From Anaspis maculata (Eukaryota > Arthropoda > Insecta > Coleoptera > Scraptiidae), in NCBI GenBank assembly GCA_949128115.1, contig OX421962.1:63219787-63283786 (forward strand): a stretch of DNA of 64,000 bases, written 5' to 3'. The position numbers were made by a program, and so were the translations under genes. The notes below the pieces were generated by a model. That model saw only the letters and a program-made list of their open reading frames with translations. It had not been told where the DNA came from and ran no database searches. Shown here in pieces: positions 12,685-23,420 of this stretch. Within the stretch, counting starts at the first letter, position 1; each line of letters starts with the position of its first letter.

Positions 12685-13890
12685 TAGCCATTCTCATTTA
12701 CCCAGGGTCTTCGGGACGCAGGTTCACCTACTATATCGGCGCCGTCATTGGTCATTGGTCGAGTTCATGCAACCAGCCCAATCGATGAAGCGCTCCCGGT
12801 TAAACAGCCAATCGAACCAGTGAGCGCGCTTTTCGTAGAGGCTGGAGTGCGTTCAGAAATGGCGCTCGGGTGGGTGAGAGTTATACCCGGGCGTCACTTT
12901 GCCGTTCAGAAACGAAATCTTTCGCCCGATGACGGATCACTTCGGCGTTCAGAAATCTCTCATGTCACCCTCTTCACCCATGTCTGGTTGGTGGGTGAAC
13001 TTCGCCCGACAAACGCAGTAGGTAAAAGGCATCTCCGGTAACGGGCAAAAGTGTGGTGGAGGTGGAACCGTTGGGAGTGTTGGGACATATTTAGTTGTCA
13101 CACATCACACGTGGACACGCACCAGTCGTTCAGAAACGATACACTTCTTGGCGCATTCCGGATGCACCTCGCCTATTACCTTACCGAGGGCGCACTCCAC
13201 ACTGGTTGCACACCGACGATTCTTTTCTGAACGCACGCGTATGGACTCGACCATCATCACATGGCTACAAACGCGGCCAACATTTTTGAATTTGTATACG
13301 CCAATACCTGCGCACAAGCTGCGAGCAAAGGGAACCGCCTATATGAGAAGGCCTATACACGTCATTTTTTCTCAGCGCGTCGGCGTGTTCAACTTTGGGA
13401 ACATGTCTATAATTTTTTATGGAAGCTTCCACTAACCTATTTTCCCCCTTTGGCTTGTTCCCATCAATCTCATTTCATCTACAGGCTTTCGCAAAAATTG
13501 CAGAAATCAAGTGCAGAATGCACTTTAAAAAAATGCTTCTGAAGTACCAGAAATTTTTTTAGTAAAATATGTAAGTCTTTTATTGTTGAAAATAAGAAGA
13601 GTTTGTGTGGTGGTCAGCGCGTCCGACTGCCATGCCAGGGGTTGTGAGTTCGAACTCTACCGGGGACTTTCGTCTCGAAAAAAAAGTTCTTGATTTAGTT
13701 GGAATGCAAGGCGCGCTGCTTGTGTCGCATAGCATGTAAAATGTGAACGATAGTCGTACAAGCTCACTGGTACAATTGGCTGTTTAACCAGGAGTGCTTC
13801 ATCAATCGAGCTGGTTAGGGTTGGGGTTGGCGACGGCGCCAATATAGGTGAACCTGCGCCCCGAAGACCCCAGGTAAATGAGAACGGCTA
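12685..13890. mobile_element. 1.2 kb foldback element
   Basis: The left arm at about 12685-12830 (landmarks TTCTCATTTACCC, GGTCTTCGGG, GCAGGTTCACCTA, GATGAAGC, TTAAACAGCCAAT) recurs inverted at about 13755-13890. The 0.9 kb middle is GC-richer but its overlapping frames are not recognisable proteins. A tRNA-like SINE segment lies near the right arm. Confidence 0.75.
13600..13690 (+). repeat. tRNA-derived SINE-like segment
   Basis: A TGGTGGTCAGCGCG A-box-like stretch is followed 30-40 bases later by GAGTTCGAACTC, a good Pol III B box. No acceptor stem can be paired, so this is a SINE head rather than a functional tRNA. The 3' end is not defined. Confidence 0.5.
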
Positions 13891-14148
13891 CTGAACCGTA
13901 GTTGTATCGCTCTGCGTATTTTTTCAAGAAATTTCAAAGTCTTCTCTGAATACTATATCCATGTATTTTCACAACATCGAGTACCTGCCTACATGCAGCC
14001 ACCTTTCATGTGCAGCGGGCCTGTGAAATTCAGAGCTTCATCATTGATGTTACGCAAGCAAGACACAAAATTGTTTTCAATTTAGTACTTTATCAATATT
14101 CAAGCGACCTTCATGTCCACTTTTTTCAAACAGACTGACACAGTGCAG

Positions 14149-14187
14149 TTAAAAGCGCCTATTCCCTTCGAAGGAAGTGCGCTAAAA
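14149..14187. repeat. GCGC hairpin motif behind the exonuclease gene
   Basis: AAAAGCGCC on one side and AGTGCGCTAAAA on the other enclose a short complementary CCCTTCGAAGG core. The same motif ends the dispersed repeats at 945-985, 1171-1212 and 2282-2315. Here it lies about 85 bases beyond the exonuclease stop codon, in its likely 3' UTR. Confidence 0.6.
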
Positions 14188-14269
14188 ATACCATAAAGTT
14201 TTAAAAATATTTTGACTAACTGATAATCTGGTAATAAAGTATTAAAATCGAGGTTAATACCAAAAATAT

Positions 14270-15127
14270 TCAACAATTCAACATTCTTACATAAGCATCA
14301 ATGGCAGCATAAACTCTCTGCTCTTCTGACAACGGTATGATGTGCCATTTGCTCATTCTCACTTTCTTGTCTTTGTTTATCCTCATTTTCAACAAGTAAG
14401 TCACTAAATTTTCCAAACTCCATCTTTGTTGGAATGGCAAAATAGAATTGGCCAGAACACCACTGTCAATGCATTTTTCGACCAACTTGTCTCCGTCAAA
14501 ACCTTTAAAATCCCTGGCTAATTTTCTCACATCACTAAAATAATAAAATACTTCATCTCAGCGTTCTTGTAAATTTGTATGAGATACTACAAACTTTTTG
14601 ATGTTATTCCCAGTCACTCGGACTTTGGGATGTTCTAGCAACACCTTCAAGCCTTTCGGCAAATCCTTCATTTCACTGACATGTAAAATATAACATGTTT
14701 CTAAATTCGGACTTATTTGAATTACGGCTGTTTTTCCTGGTCCTGTTTGGAAATTGAAGGGCCATTCCATGTCAAAGCCCAAAACAAACTGTTCTGATGG
14801 GCAGTCATCAGCCATTTTCCTGAAATTCGAGTGAATATCAAAATTTTGAACGAGTTCAAAATTAAGTTCAAAACTTACAAAAGTTCATCACAAACAATGG
14901 CACAGTCGATGAACGTCGTGTGGTAGATAACTTTGCCTTTGTATTCAATAAAAGGTCTGTTCTTGAAATTGTACTTTTCCTTTTCCTCTTGTAACTAGAA
15001 AAATAATTATCGTGTAACTTCCACATATTGTTGCAGTACTCAAGACTTTTAATACCTTTTTCAGCTCTTTATCTTCTTTGCTGACTGAAGAACGTAATGA
15101 CATTCGTCTCGGTATGTTATCCGTCAT
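14270..15127 (-). CDS. WRNexo: WRN-like 3'-5' exonuclease (stand-alone), 4 exons
   Basis: Exons on the minus strand are 15127-15056, 14994-14879, 14819-14595 and 14534-14270. Phases match and total 678 bases: 225 residues plus stop. The family is the DEDDy exonuclease of the RNase D/WRN type, which removes nucleotides from 3' DNA ends during repair and replication. Visible catalytic residues are D79 and E81 in FDMEWP, D139 in TGNNIKND, and Y213 plus D217 in YAAIDAY. The protein ends just after the last motif, with no helicase domain, as in insects where exonuclease and helicase are separate genes. Intron 3 uses the weaker donor GTTTGT, required by both frame and homology. The ATG at 15127 is the first in a short leader exon; an extra upstream exon cannot be excluded. 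The gene is AT-rich like its surroundings. Confidence 0.93.
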
Positions 15128-15375
15128 GTTTACTGTCCAAATATCTTTGCTTTGAGAACTTCAAGGAGTAAACAAAAAGCAGCCAAGTTGAGAAAAAGAG
15201 TGCGGATGCGAGGTTAGATCGAAAAAAGCGCGCGGAAACCGATGACAGACGACAGACACGGCATGGCCTACTCAGGCCTACCATCAAGGCCTACTCACTC
15301 GGAAGGTCTACTCCTACTAACGTGCGACCAAAAATCAGAATGCTCCTAACAGTCGCTCAACTGAAACTAAGAACT
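15128..15375 (-). promoter_or_regulatory. Likely 5' UTR and promoter of the exonuclease gene
   Basis: About 250 bases separate the ATG from a transposon boundary at 15376. The stretch 15265-15315 contains four variants of the word AGGCCTACTC, and 15215-15260 is CpG-rich (GCGCGCGG, GACGACAGACACGG). No TATA box is evident. The assignment rests only on position and composition. Confidence 0.35.
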
Positions 15376-15525
15376 AGGGTTGCATTTTGACCGGTCAAAT
15401 AAGATTTGGTCAATTGACGGTCAAATCGGTCGAATATTAAAAAATACGCTAAAGACAAGTGCTACTATCATTCTACAGTATTTATTGAAATTAGACAACA
15501 ATTCGAATATTTTCGTTAGGTAAGC

Positions 15526-15647
15526 ACCGTATGATCAAAAACTTTCCTCCTCTAGGTAGGCTGTGGCCTGGCCAAAATCAGCCTTGTTTGCCTGCCAATG
15601 ACCAGACCACAGCCTGCCTAGAGGAGGAAAGTTTTTGATCATACGGT
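15526..15647. mobile_element. Short hairpin element
   Basis: A 122 bp hairpin. ACCGTATGATCAAAAACTTT and the following 25 bases are repeated inverted at the other end, with a loop of about 35 bases. No coding content. Confidence 0.8.
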
Positions 15648-16163
15648 AGGTGGTAGGTACTAGGTATATTTTACTCGATTTTTTCATTTTATTTCAAAAT
15701 AAATAAATTTGAATAAATAGGTAGTCCAGGAATTTTAGCTGTTTAAATCGCAAATAGCGAACAAAAATGATAACTAGCCGGATTTTTGTATATAAGCTCA
15801 GTTAAGCATGTAGTTCAACATAGTAAAAGTCCTCAAGAATCCGGTGTGAGCTTCGGCCGTTGTGGCCTCGAGAAGAACTTGAGGGTCAGTTTTTCGCGTA
15901 TATCTCATGAACAATAGCACTTGAAAAAAAGTTCTCGGGAAGAAATTGTTGGAAATTTTATTGTCTACAAGAAAGGTCCTTACACATTTCATCGTCAGTC
16001 ATCTTCTTCTTCGTCAAAACACAAGAAAATAAAAATAGTCCAAATGCTCGATGCTGAAGACTGGTATGGACCTTGAGTTTTATGATGGCGGAGTGCCACT
16101 TTGTAGAGGTGTTGTTTGATCCACTCTCTTTTGATTGAAACTTGAAGCCATCAAGACGAACTA

Positions 16164-16348
16164 CGGAGCGGTGGTAGCCGAGTGGTACAGGTAATGGCAA
16201 GCCAAACCATTCGCGCTGCCCTGTGTGGGTTCGAATCCTACTTCATCCATGGATATTTTGTGCTGTCCCCGAGGTTGCATGGTAGAGCAGCTTATAGCTG
16301 AATGCCGCCTCGTAAAATAAGACAATTAAATAAATAAATAAATAAATA
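16164..16348 (+). repeat. tRNA-derived SINE with AACTA target duplication
   Basis: An exact A box TAGCCGAGTGG (16175-16185) and B box GGTTCGAATCC (16228-16238) are followed by a unique body and an (AAAT)n tail. The flanks are AACTA at 16159-16163 and 16349-16353. The opposite arm of the surrounding palindrome (near 18440-18466) reads through the site without the insertion. Confidence 0.85.
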
Positions 16349-16532
16349 AACTATGCCGGCGGCATATACAGGGTGAAATAAAAATAAAAAGTTGAACATT
16401 TGTACCTCGAGAACCAAAAAAGGTGAAGACATGTAAATCGCCATGAATAATTCTGATTTCATGGTCATGAAGTCGTCGTAAACATGAATTGAATATCTTG
16501 AGCCGTTCTTGAAATATCTTCAAGAGACTGAA

Positions 16533-18058
16533 TAGGCCAGGCGGTATGTCGGTAAAATCACTACAATCTGGAAAAAACTCCGACCAAAGCTTTTATGGTG
16601 TCAAATTCTTCGTAAGGTCAGTAGTTATCTACCACTGAGTTTCCGCCCAAAAACGAGTTGTGCTGATTCCTCCACATCTGCGCGAAGGTAAAGGATGCCT
16701 CGAAAGTGGCAAAAAGAGCTGTTAAACCTCCATACTTTTCTGTTATATTTGCCTAAATGCAAACGTACAACTCTTACGCAAACATTGGAAGCATCTGTCA
16801 TCATCTCTGTGCCAGTCTTACTGTTGAAAAAAAAGATTTCTTTGTGCGGATCAGATAAATCACATTTTATTGTTTTTCCACACAAGAAAACGATGGAGCA
16901 ACATGTATTTTGGATGTTTTCTAATGACTTGTACTCACTGAGCCCATCTATGGCATTAAAATTTCAATAACAGCATTTTTGAAGATGTCGCCAGCAAAAA
17001 AGTGAATAATTTTTACCCGCCTGTTCAGCAGCAATTTTTTCAATTTTACCAAACACCGTTTGCGAAAATTTTATAAGGAATGGAAAGCTCAAACTCTTCT
17101 CTAACGATATCGTGCCTGGCTTAACCGCGGCACGCACTTGAAAGTCTAAAAAAACTATTTTCTTTTCGAGAGGTCCTGTTTCACCCGTGTGCGGCCGTGC
17201 CTACTTGACATAGACCGGACTGATTACACGAGCTTGGAAAAGTACTCTTTTCCAGCTTTCAAATGCGACCATTATTATTGAGACTTTGTACATTGATTTA
17301 TGAAGAAATCATACATTATTTCATCATTAATGGTCGTGTTTCAAAGCTGGAAGAGAGTACATTTCCAAGCTTGTGTAATCAGTCCGGTCTATGTCAAGTA
17401 GGCATGGCCGCACGCGGGTAAAATAGAACCGCTCGAAAGAAATCAGTTTCCTACACTCCCAAAAAGCGTGCCGCGGTTAGGCCAGATATAATATCATTAG
17501 AAAACAGTTCCAGCTTGTCATTTCCTATAAAATTTTCGAGAACGGTGTTTGGTAAAATTGAAAAAAATTCCTGCTGAACAGACGGGTAAAAATTATTCTC
17601 TTCTTAGCGGGCAACATCTTCCAAAATGCTGTTATTGAATTTTTAACGCCATAAATGGGCTCAGTGAGTACAAGTTATTAGGATTCATCCAAAATACATG
17701 TTGCTCCATCGTTTTCTTGTGTGGGAAAACAATTAAATGTGATTTATCTGACCCGCACAAAGAAATCTTTTTTTTCAACAGCAAGACTGGCACAGAGATG
17801 ATGACAAATGCTTCCAATGTTTGCGTTAGAGCTGTACGTTTGCATTGAGGCAAATAAAATGAAAAAGTACTGGGGTTTAACAGGTCTTTTTGCACCTTCA
17901 AGACATCTTTTACCTTTGGGCAGATGTGGAGGAATTAGCACAACTCGTTTTTGGGCGGAAACTCAGTGGTAGATACCTACTGACCTTACGAAGAGTTTGA
18001 CACCATAAAAGCTTTGGTCGGAATTTTTTCCATCCAGAATGACCTACCGCCTGGCCTA
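16533..18058. mobile_element. 1.5 kb palindromic element, family C copy 2
   Basis: A 1526 bp element with TAGGCCAGGCGGTA inverted ends and the 3-base duplication GAA (16530-16532, 18059-18061). Its left subterminal segment matches the right one of copy 1, so it lies in the opposite orientation. It splits the loop of the surrounding palindrome. Open frames at 16695-16970 and 17632-17901 are mirror readings of its arms. Confidence 0.88.
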
Positions 18059-19467
18059 GAAGTTGTTACCAAAAAAATAGATATATATTCGTCTACTTAT
18101 CAGAAAAAAAGTTGACTGTGTTTTTTCTAAAATTAGTTGGCCTAGAGAGGGCTTTCTACTGTAAATTCATTTCAAATGTAATTTATCATTGTTTCGATTC
18201 AAAACACCAAGTTTCCATTCAAGATCTGAAGAATTACTGATATACGGAAAACTATTTCTTTCTCGTAACGACTCCAGTCTTCTGAAGATATTTCAGAAAC
18301 GGCTCAACATATTTGATTCAAGTTCACGACGACTTCATGGTCATGAAATTAGAAATATTTTTGGTGATTTACATGTCTTCACCTATTTTGGTTCTTGAGG
18401 TACATTTGTTCAACTTTTTATTTTTATATCACCCTGTATATGCCGCCGGCATAGTTGGTATTGATGGCATTAAAATTCAATCAAAAGAGAATGGATCGAA
18501 CAACACCTCTACCAAGTGGCACCCTGGCATCATGAAACTCAAGGTCCGTACAGTCTTCGGCATCGAGCATCTGGACTATTCAGCTTTTCTTGAGTTTTGA
18601 CTAAGAAGGAGTGGACTGATGATGTAATATGTAAGGACCTTTCTTGTAGACAACATAATTTCCAACAATTTTGCTCCGAGTGTTTTTCCTCCAAGTGCCA
18701 TCGTTCACGAGATAAACACGAAAAACTGATCCTCAAGTTCTTCTCGAGGCCACAACGGCCGAAGCTCACACCGGATTCTTGAGGACTTTTACTATGTTGA
18801 ACTACATGCTCAACTGAGCTTATATACAAAAATCCGGCTAGTTATCATTTTTGTTCGCTATTTTTTCTATAATTCCTGGACTAAAAATATATTTCAATTT
18901 TAATTTTTGGTAATTATAGGTGGGTACGCGAACACCTCAACTAACTCAGTTCAGGTACTCATACAAATATATGGTAGGTATATGTACCTATATGATATAA
19001 CATGTTCCAGAAATAAAACTAAGTAATATTTGGTTTTATTTTTAGACTTTATTAAATTTAAATTATTATAAATCGTGCCAAACGAGGCCGGGGGCTCGTA
19101 TGTGACCGGTCAATTGACCAGAGTATTTGACACGGTCAAATGACCGGTCATTGACGGCTCATTTGACCCGTCAATTGACATCGTGCAACCCTAACTGAAA
19201 CTAATTCCATTGTTAATTCATACTCGTAGAGTTGAGTGAAAAGCACGTGAGAATAAGTAACAGTTATACCTTCATCAGTCGATCTTTATTTAGACTTTCA
19301 CTAGAAACCGAGCTAGAAACCAAACACAGTACAGTTGCGGTGACAGTGTCATTAAGGATAAAGAAGGGGACCTGAAGCCGCACATTTTACAGTAACGATT
19401 CCATCACCATTCTTCCTTATGCAATTTTGAGTGGATGTAGGTACGGAAGAATGCGATTCACTCACGT

Positions 19468-19787
19468 TAAGGACGGAGTTCGATTGGTAAAATAAGCGTT
19501 GCGAAATCAATCCCTGTGGGTTTATTCCTTAACAGAATAATCTCACCATTGAGGTCTCTTTCGAAAGTTACAAGGATGTACTTTGGTTTAAGCCCATAAT
19601 GGCATTTCCAAAATCCAAAAATCCAAGAAATTATTTTTGGATTTTGGAAATGCCATTATGGGCTTAAACCAAACTACATCCTTGTAGCTTTCGAAAGAGA
19701 CCAAAATGGTAAGAATCCGTCAAGAAATAAACCCATGTAGGGATTGATTTCGCAACGCTTATTTTACCAATTCAACACCATCCTTAA
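19468..19787. mobile_element. Near-perfect 320 bp hairpin
   Basis: Arms of about 150 bases (TTAAGGACGGAGTTCGATTG at the left, inverted at the right end) meet around 19622-19636 with a loop of about 14 bases. TTTGGATTTTGGAAATGCC and its complement flank the loop. TTAA-like sequence lies at both ends. No gene. Confidence 0.8.
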
Positions 19788-20600
19788 GTATTCCATTTTT
19801 GCACTTGAACATCGCCCAGTTTTCTTACTCGTTGCCGCACTTGGACGATCATTTGGCAATAAACACACAGATGTTAAGTCTTTAAGATTTGGGGCAAGAG
19901 CCTAGCTAGTTTATACCCTTGACAGACTCTGCACCCTTAATAATGATCATTAAGTGTAATGATCATTAACGTTAAATGACGATTGCGAATTTGGTCGGGG
20001 TGACACACTGCAAATCGTAATAAAGCCTATGAGCTTGTGCCGTAGCGCATGAATAAACGTGACGATCAATTTTCCCCCAAAAGGTCAACGTCAAATTGTC
20101 GAATGGTCCGAAGTATTGGGCTATTATTGCCATTAACATCTATAATTATAATAATTATTTCATATTTTAGGTGAGATAAGAGGTATGGTATTTAGCTTAG
20201 ATTCAATCAAGAAAGCGTGGTGTGAACATTGCAAGCAATAACAAAATAATTATTGCTTGCAATGTTCACACCACATCATACTATCTTCATTTGTTGCCAA
20301 AATACAGGCGTCCCGAAAATACACCGACTACGTTCTAGGGCAGCTTCCTCTCATCAAAACAAGAAAAAAAGTTCCCATAAACATGGGTCCGGAAACGCTT
20401 CCCGATGGAGCTACAGGCCCCTAAAGGTGGGACCCTGAAGATGGTTTTTATTCATTACCTCCGAAATCGTTCAAGGGAAATCGATCAAACTTGACACATT
20501 CACTAACCTTTTTATGCCCAACAAAATGAGGCAAGAATCATTCCAAAATAATTCACCAGGGGTGGATCAGGCTGAGGTGTGGGGGTAAAAATAACCCAAA
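19788..20600. other. Intergenic with a small perfect hairpin
   Basis: Mostly unassigned. Bases 20217-20240 and 20251-20274 form a perfect 24-base inverted repeat (GTGGTGTGAACATTGCAAGC and onward) with a 10-base loop. No gene is supported. Confidence 0.5.
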
Positions 20601-21157
20601 CTTTTTTGAATGTAAATTGTTTCCAAACTTGACAAAAAATTATCGAGTATTGGAGTAAAGGTCTCTCTGTTCAACCTCGATAGACGCACCGTTTACGAGA
20701 TATTTGAGTTTGAATGAATGAAAACGTGGTCAGAAATGCTGATTATTTTATAGGTCGCGGGAACATAACCGTCACCTTGGCACCCGCTATGGCAACGTTG
20801 CAAGTATGCCTGACGTGGCAACTGCTAAATGCGCATCCTATTCAACGTTGAATTGACATAAAACGCTCGGGCAAGCGCAGATAGGGTGCCAAGGTACCGC
20901 TGTAGAAATCCCAGCTGTAGAGATTCGTTTGTTTCTAACATTACTCAGACAAATCTTGAATTTAGCACAATTTTGTGCCGTGAGTCCTCGACAGACGCAT
21001 GCGTTCAGACCCTAGTGTCCGCCATGCTGACGCATGTGTCTGGATAATGCATACGTCTACACTGTATAGACACATCCGTGATAGACACATGCGTCCGAAC
21101 GCAGGCGTCTGTCAAAAAGGCTCATGCGTCTAACACAATATGCGTCTGAACAACGAA

Positions 21158-21849
21158 CTATAATGAAGCATAAAACATTCTTCCATATGTCATAAACCAA
21201 ATGAATGAAAAAAGTGGACTTTCATATCGCCTTGTTTTGTAAAAATGTCTATTCTTCAAAAATAATTGCAACTCCCGGCCGTCTCCCATCCCCTATCTTT
21301 ATTGTTTCTGAACATCATATTCGAAATAAATCATGAAAATGTAGGAGAAGGTCTATGGTTTCACTATGCTTAAGCATGCAGGGTGGGATATAATTTTTTT
21401 TATGATTTTTGACTGGATTATTATTATTATTATTTAAAATATTGGTGTTCCTATCAAGTTTCAACTTCACAGCAGGTTAATTATGTTTACCTGTACATAA
21501 TTTCTAACTTTTTTCTTTTGTACGGATACCTACACCTCTATTTATTTTGATTGAAGAATTTAATGTCATTTGAAGCGAAAGCTGCTCATTCAAGGCAAAA
21601 TATTATGTCACACTCTTATTCCAGCTACTGCGACGAGTACTGCGACCATGTGAAGGATGAAATAAAAATGATTATAATTTTCAAGATTTACTTCGAATAT
21701 GATGTTCAGAAACAGGGATGGGGGATGAAGGACGGGGTTGAGAGTATTTTTGAAGAATATACATTTTTACGAAACAAGATAATATGAAAGTCCACAATTT
21801 CCATTCATTTGGTTTATGACATGGAAGAATGTTTTATGCTTCATTATAG
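21158..21849. mobile_element. Nested foldback element
   Basis: The ends CTATAATGAAGCATAAAACA and the inverse recur, with arms of about 185 bases at 21158-21345 and 21665-21849. It sits in the loop of the larger palindrome. The frame at 21551-21787 is partly arm sequence and is not recognised. Confidence 0.75.
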
Positions 21850-22468
21850 TCAACTTCAACCCTCTGTGGGGTGGAAACTGGTCATACGAATGAGTTTTCC
21901 CTTGGTAATCTTGTTAAGCGTAACTGGTAAAGCACAATATCAGAAATTCAGCCGAATTGACCGATGGTTTTCTTTTCAACCCCACCCCCTATTTGGGGGT
22001 TGGAAAAATAATTTGTGCCAAAATTCATAATTCGACAAAACAGAAACATCTGCATGACTTTCAAACGTAATTTCGAATTTGATACTCACAAGTAGGAGTT
22101 GGGGGGTGAGGGAGGTTGATTTTTTCACAAAAGAAAAGGGGAATTGTCATGAGCCATATATGTGTTATAAGGGACGTTGAAATGTTCTCACTTACGTTGG
22201 AACATATTTTTTTTACCTTGAAATAATCCATCTTCAACCCCTTATAGACAAAAAACTGTCCATTTTTTTCAGTAACGGGACGATGGTTTTTGGCTCGTGT
22301 CGAATTGGGCTACAATAACATATAAAAAAATTGGAGAATTTGACCGAGACCCATTTTCCATAAGAATCGTGCGGGGTCCTTTCGTTTAGAACATGCGGGA
22401 ACAAAAAAGCAGCATATTCGATATTTGAGATTCGCACCTCCACCATTCACGTCATCCATCATCTAAAA

Positions 22469-23105
22469 TAGCGCTTTCCACTGGGAGTTTTAGTGCGCAC
22501 TCTTTGCACCAAGGTAGTGGAATCGTTTTCCACTGGCGAGAGTGCATCGTACCAAATTAAAAGTGTACGTTCCACTGGAAAAATGAAATTGCATTGAATG
22601 CGCATTTTTCACACGACCTCTGGGAGCTCGTGCGTCCAGTGCAGTGCAATGCAATATGGCGTCAATTCGAAATAAACAGAGTAAACTGCTGTTTAAATTA
22701 TCAATTGATCAATTTGTTAGGGAATTTGTAGAGTTCAGCGATTGTTCGGACTCGGACATAGAAATTATTGCACTGATGAAGAAAAACAAAAGAGTGAAAC
22801 CCAAAATTCACAGCTTTATTGAACATGTTGCTGATAAATTTTCGGATTTAGTTTAATATTTTGGTTTGGTTTTATTTTTCATTGTAGGAAAATTACTTCA
22901 TCTTCCAATTTAAAGCGAATTTTCGAGTGGGAAAAGGCACTTGCGCCAAATTGTCGCAAGTGCACGGCTGCATCATATTCCACTGAATTTTAACGCATCG
23001 CGCACTCCGGCGCATGAGGGTGGTTCCAATGCAAAGCTCGTGGAGTGCGTGACGTCATTGCACTTCCACGATTTGCACAAAAGTGCAGGCCAGTGGAAAA
23101 CGCTA
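22469..23105 (+). mobile_element. 637 bp element with 16-base inverted ends and a short ORF
   Basis: The ends are TAGCGCTTTCCACTGG and CCAGTGGAAAACGCTA, which pair with one mismatch. TTCCACTGG recurs at internal subterminal positions, as transposase binding words often do. The element encloses the 70-codon frame at 22644-22856. It may be an internally deleted PIF/Harbinger-type element, but the superfamily is not proven. Confidence 0.6.
22644..22856 (+). CDS. 70-residue ORF inside the element
   Basis: The frame starts at ATG 22644; a second Met is at residue 5. It has a basic start, an acidic SDCSDSDIEI-like middle, then IALMKKNKRVKPKIHSF and a stop. The acidic stretch followed by a basic run recalls the N-termini of PIF/Harbinger transposases, but nothing catalytic is present. 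It may be the leftover N-terminus of a deleted transposase, or chance. Confidence 0.4.
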   Translation: MQCNMASIRNKQSKLLFKLSIDQFVREFVEFSDCSDSDIEIIALMKKNKRVKPKIHSFIEHVADKFSDLV

Positions 23106-23177
23106 CATAAAATTCTGAAACTTCGGCCGCATGCACCAACACGGAATTTGTAGCTCATGCACACAGCTTACGATCAC

Positions 23178-23420
23178 TTACCGTGGGTTCCACCAAAATA
23201 TTTAACCAGCTGATAGCTAACTCGAGATTTATTTTGATGGATTCTGGCCAAATGATCAATGTAAATCCAGGTTTCACGCTGAGTAATTAACTAAAGGGTA
23301 GTATACTTGCGATTTAACGTATTTTCTAAAATGAATCTACCAACATTGACCAGAAAAAAATCCGTTTAATCTCGGTTTAGCTTAAACCGCTCTTAAATTT
23401 TTTGGTGGAACCCGTGGTTA
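23178..23420. mobile_element. MITE, GGGTTCCACCAAAA family, copy 1
   Basis: The left end has CCGTGGGTTCCACCAAAA and the right end TTTTTGGTGGAACCCGTGG, about 240 bp in all. A second, shorter copy of the family is at 36910-37060 inside an EHMT intron. Confidence 0.75.

Larger units (their letters stand above)
15376..19192. mobile_element. 3.8 kb element with AGGGTTGCA ends, carrying nested insertions
   Basis: The terminal inverted repeat is AGGGTTGCA with subterminal TTGACCGGTCAA words at both ends. The 12-base direct repeat AACTGAAACTAA lies outside both ends (15359-15370 and 19193-19204), five bases away from the left end. The interior holds a palindrome (arms about 15790-16532 and 18059-18835; the GAATCCGGTGTGAGCTTCGG region recurs inverted), a family C copy and a SINE. 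Confidence 0.7.

Noticed and set aside
13600..13690. Possible functional tRNA gene
   Set aside because: Only the A and B box regions look tRNA-like; acceptor and anticodon stems do not pair. Same reasoning for 16164, 30469 and 61500.
14270..15127. Full-length WRN helicase
   Set aside because: No RecQ helicase motifs in the window and the frame stops just after the third exonuclease motif.
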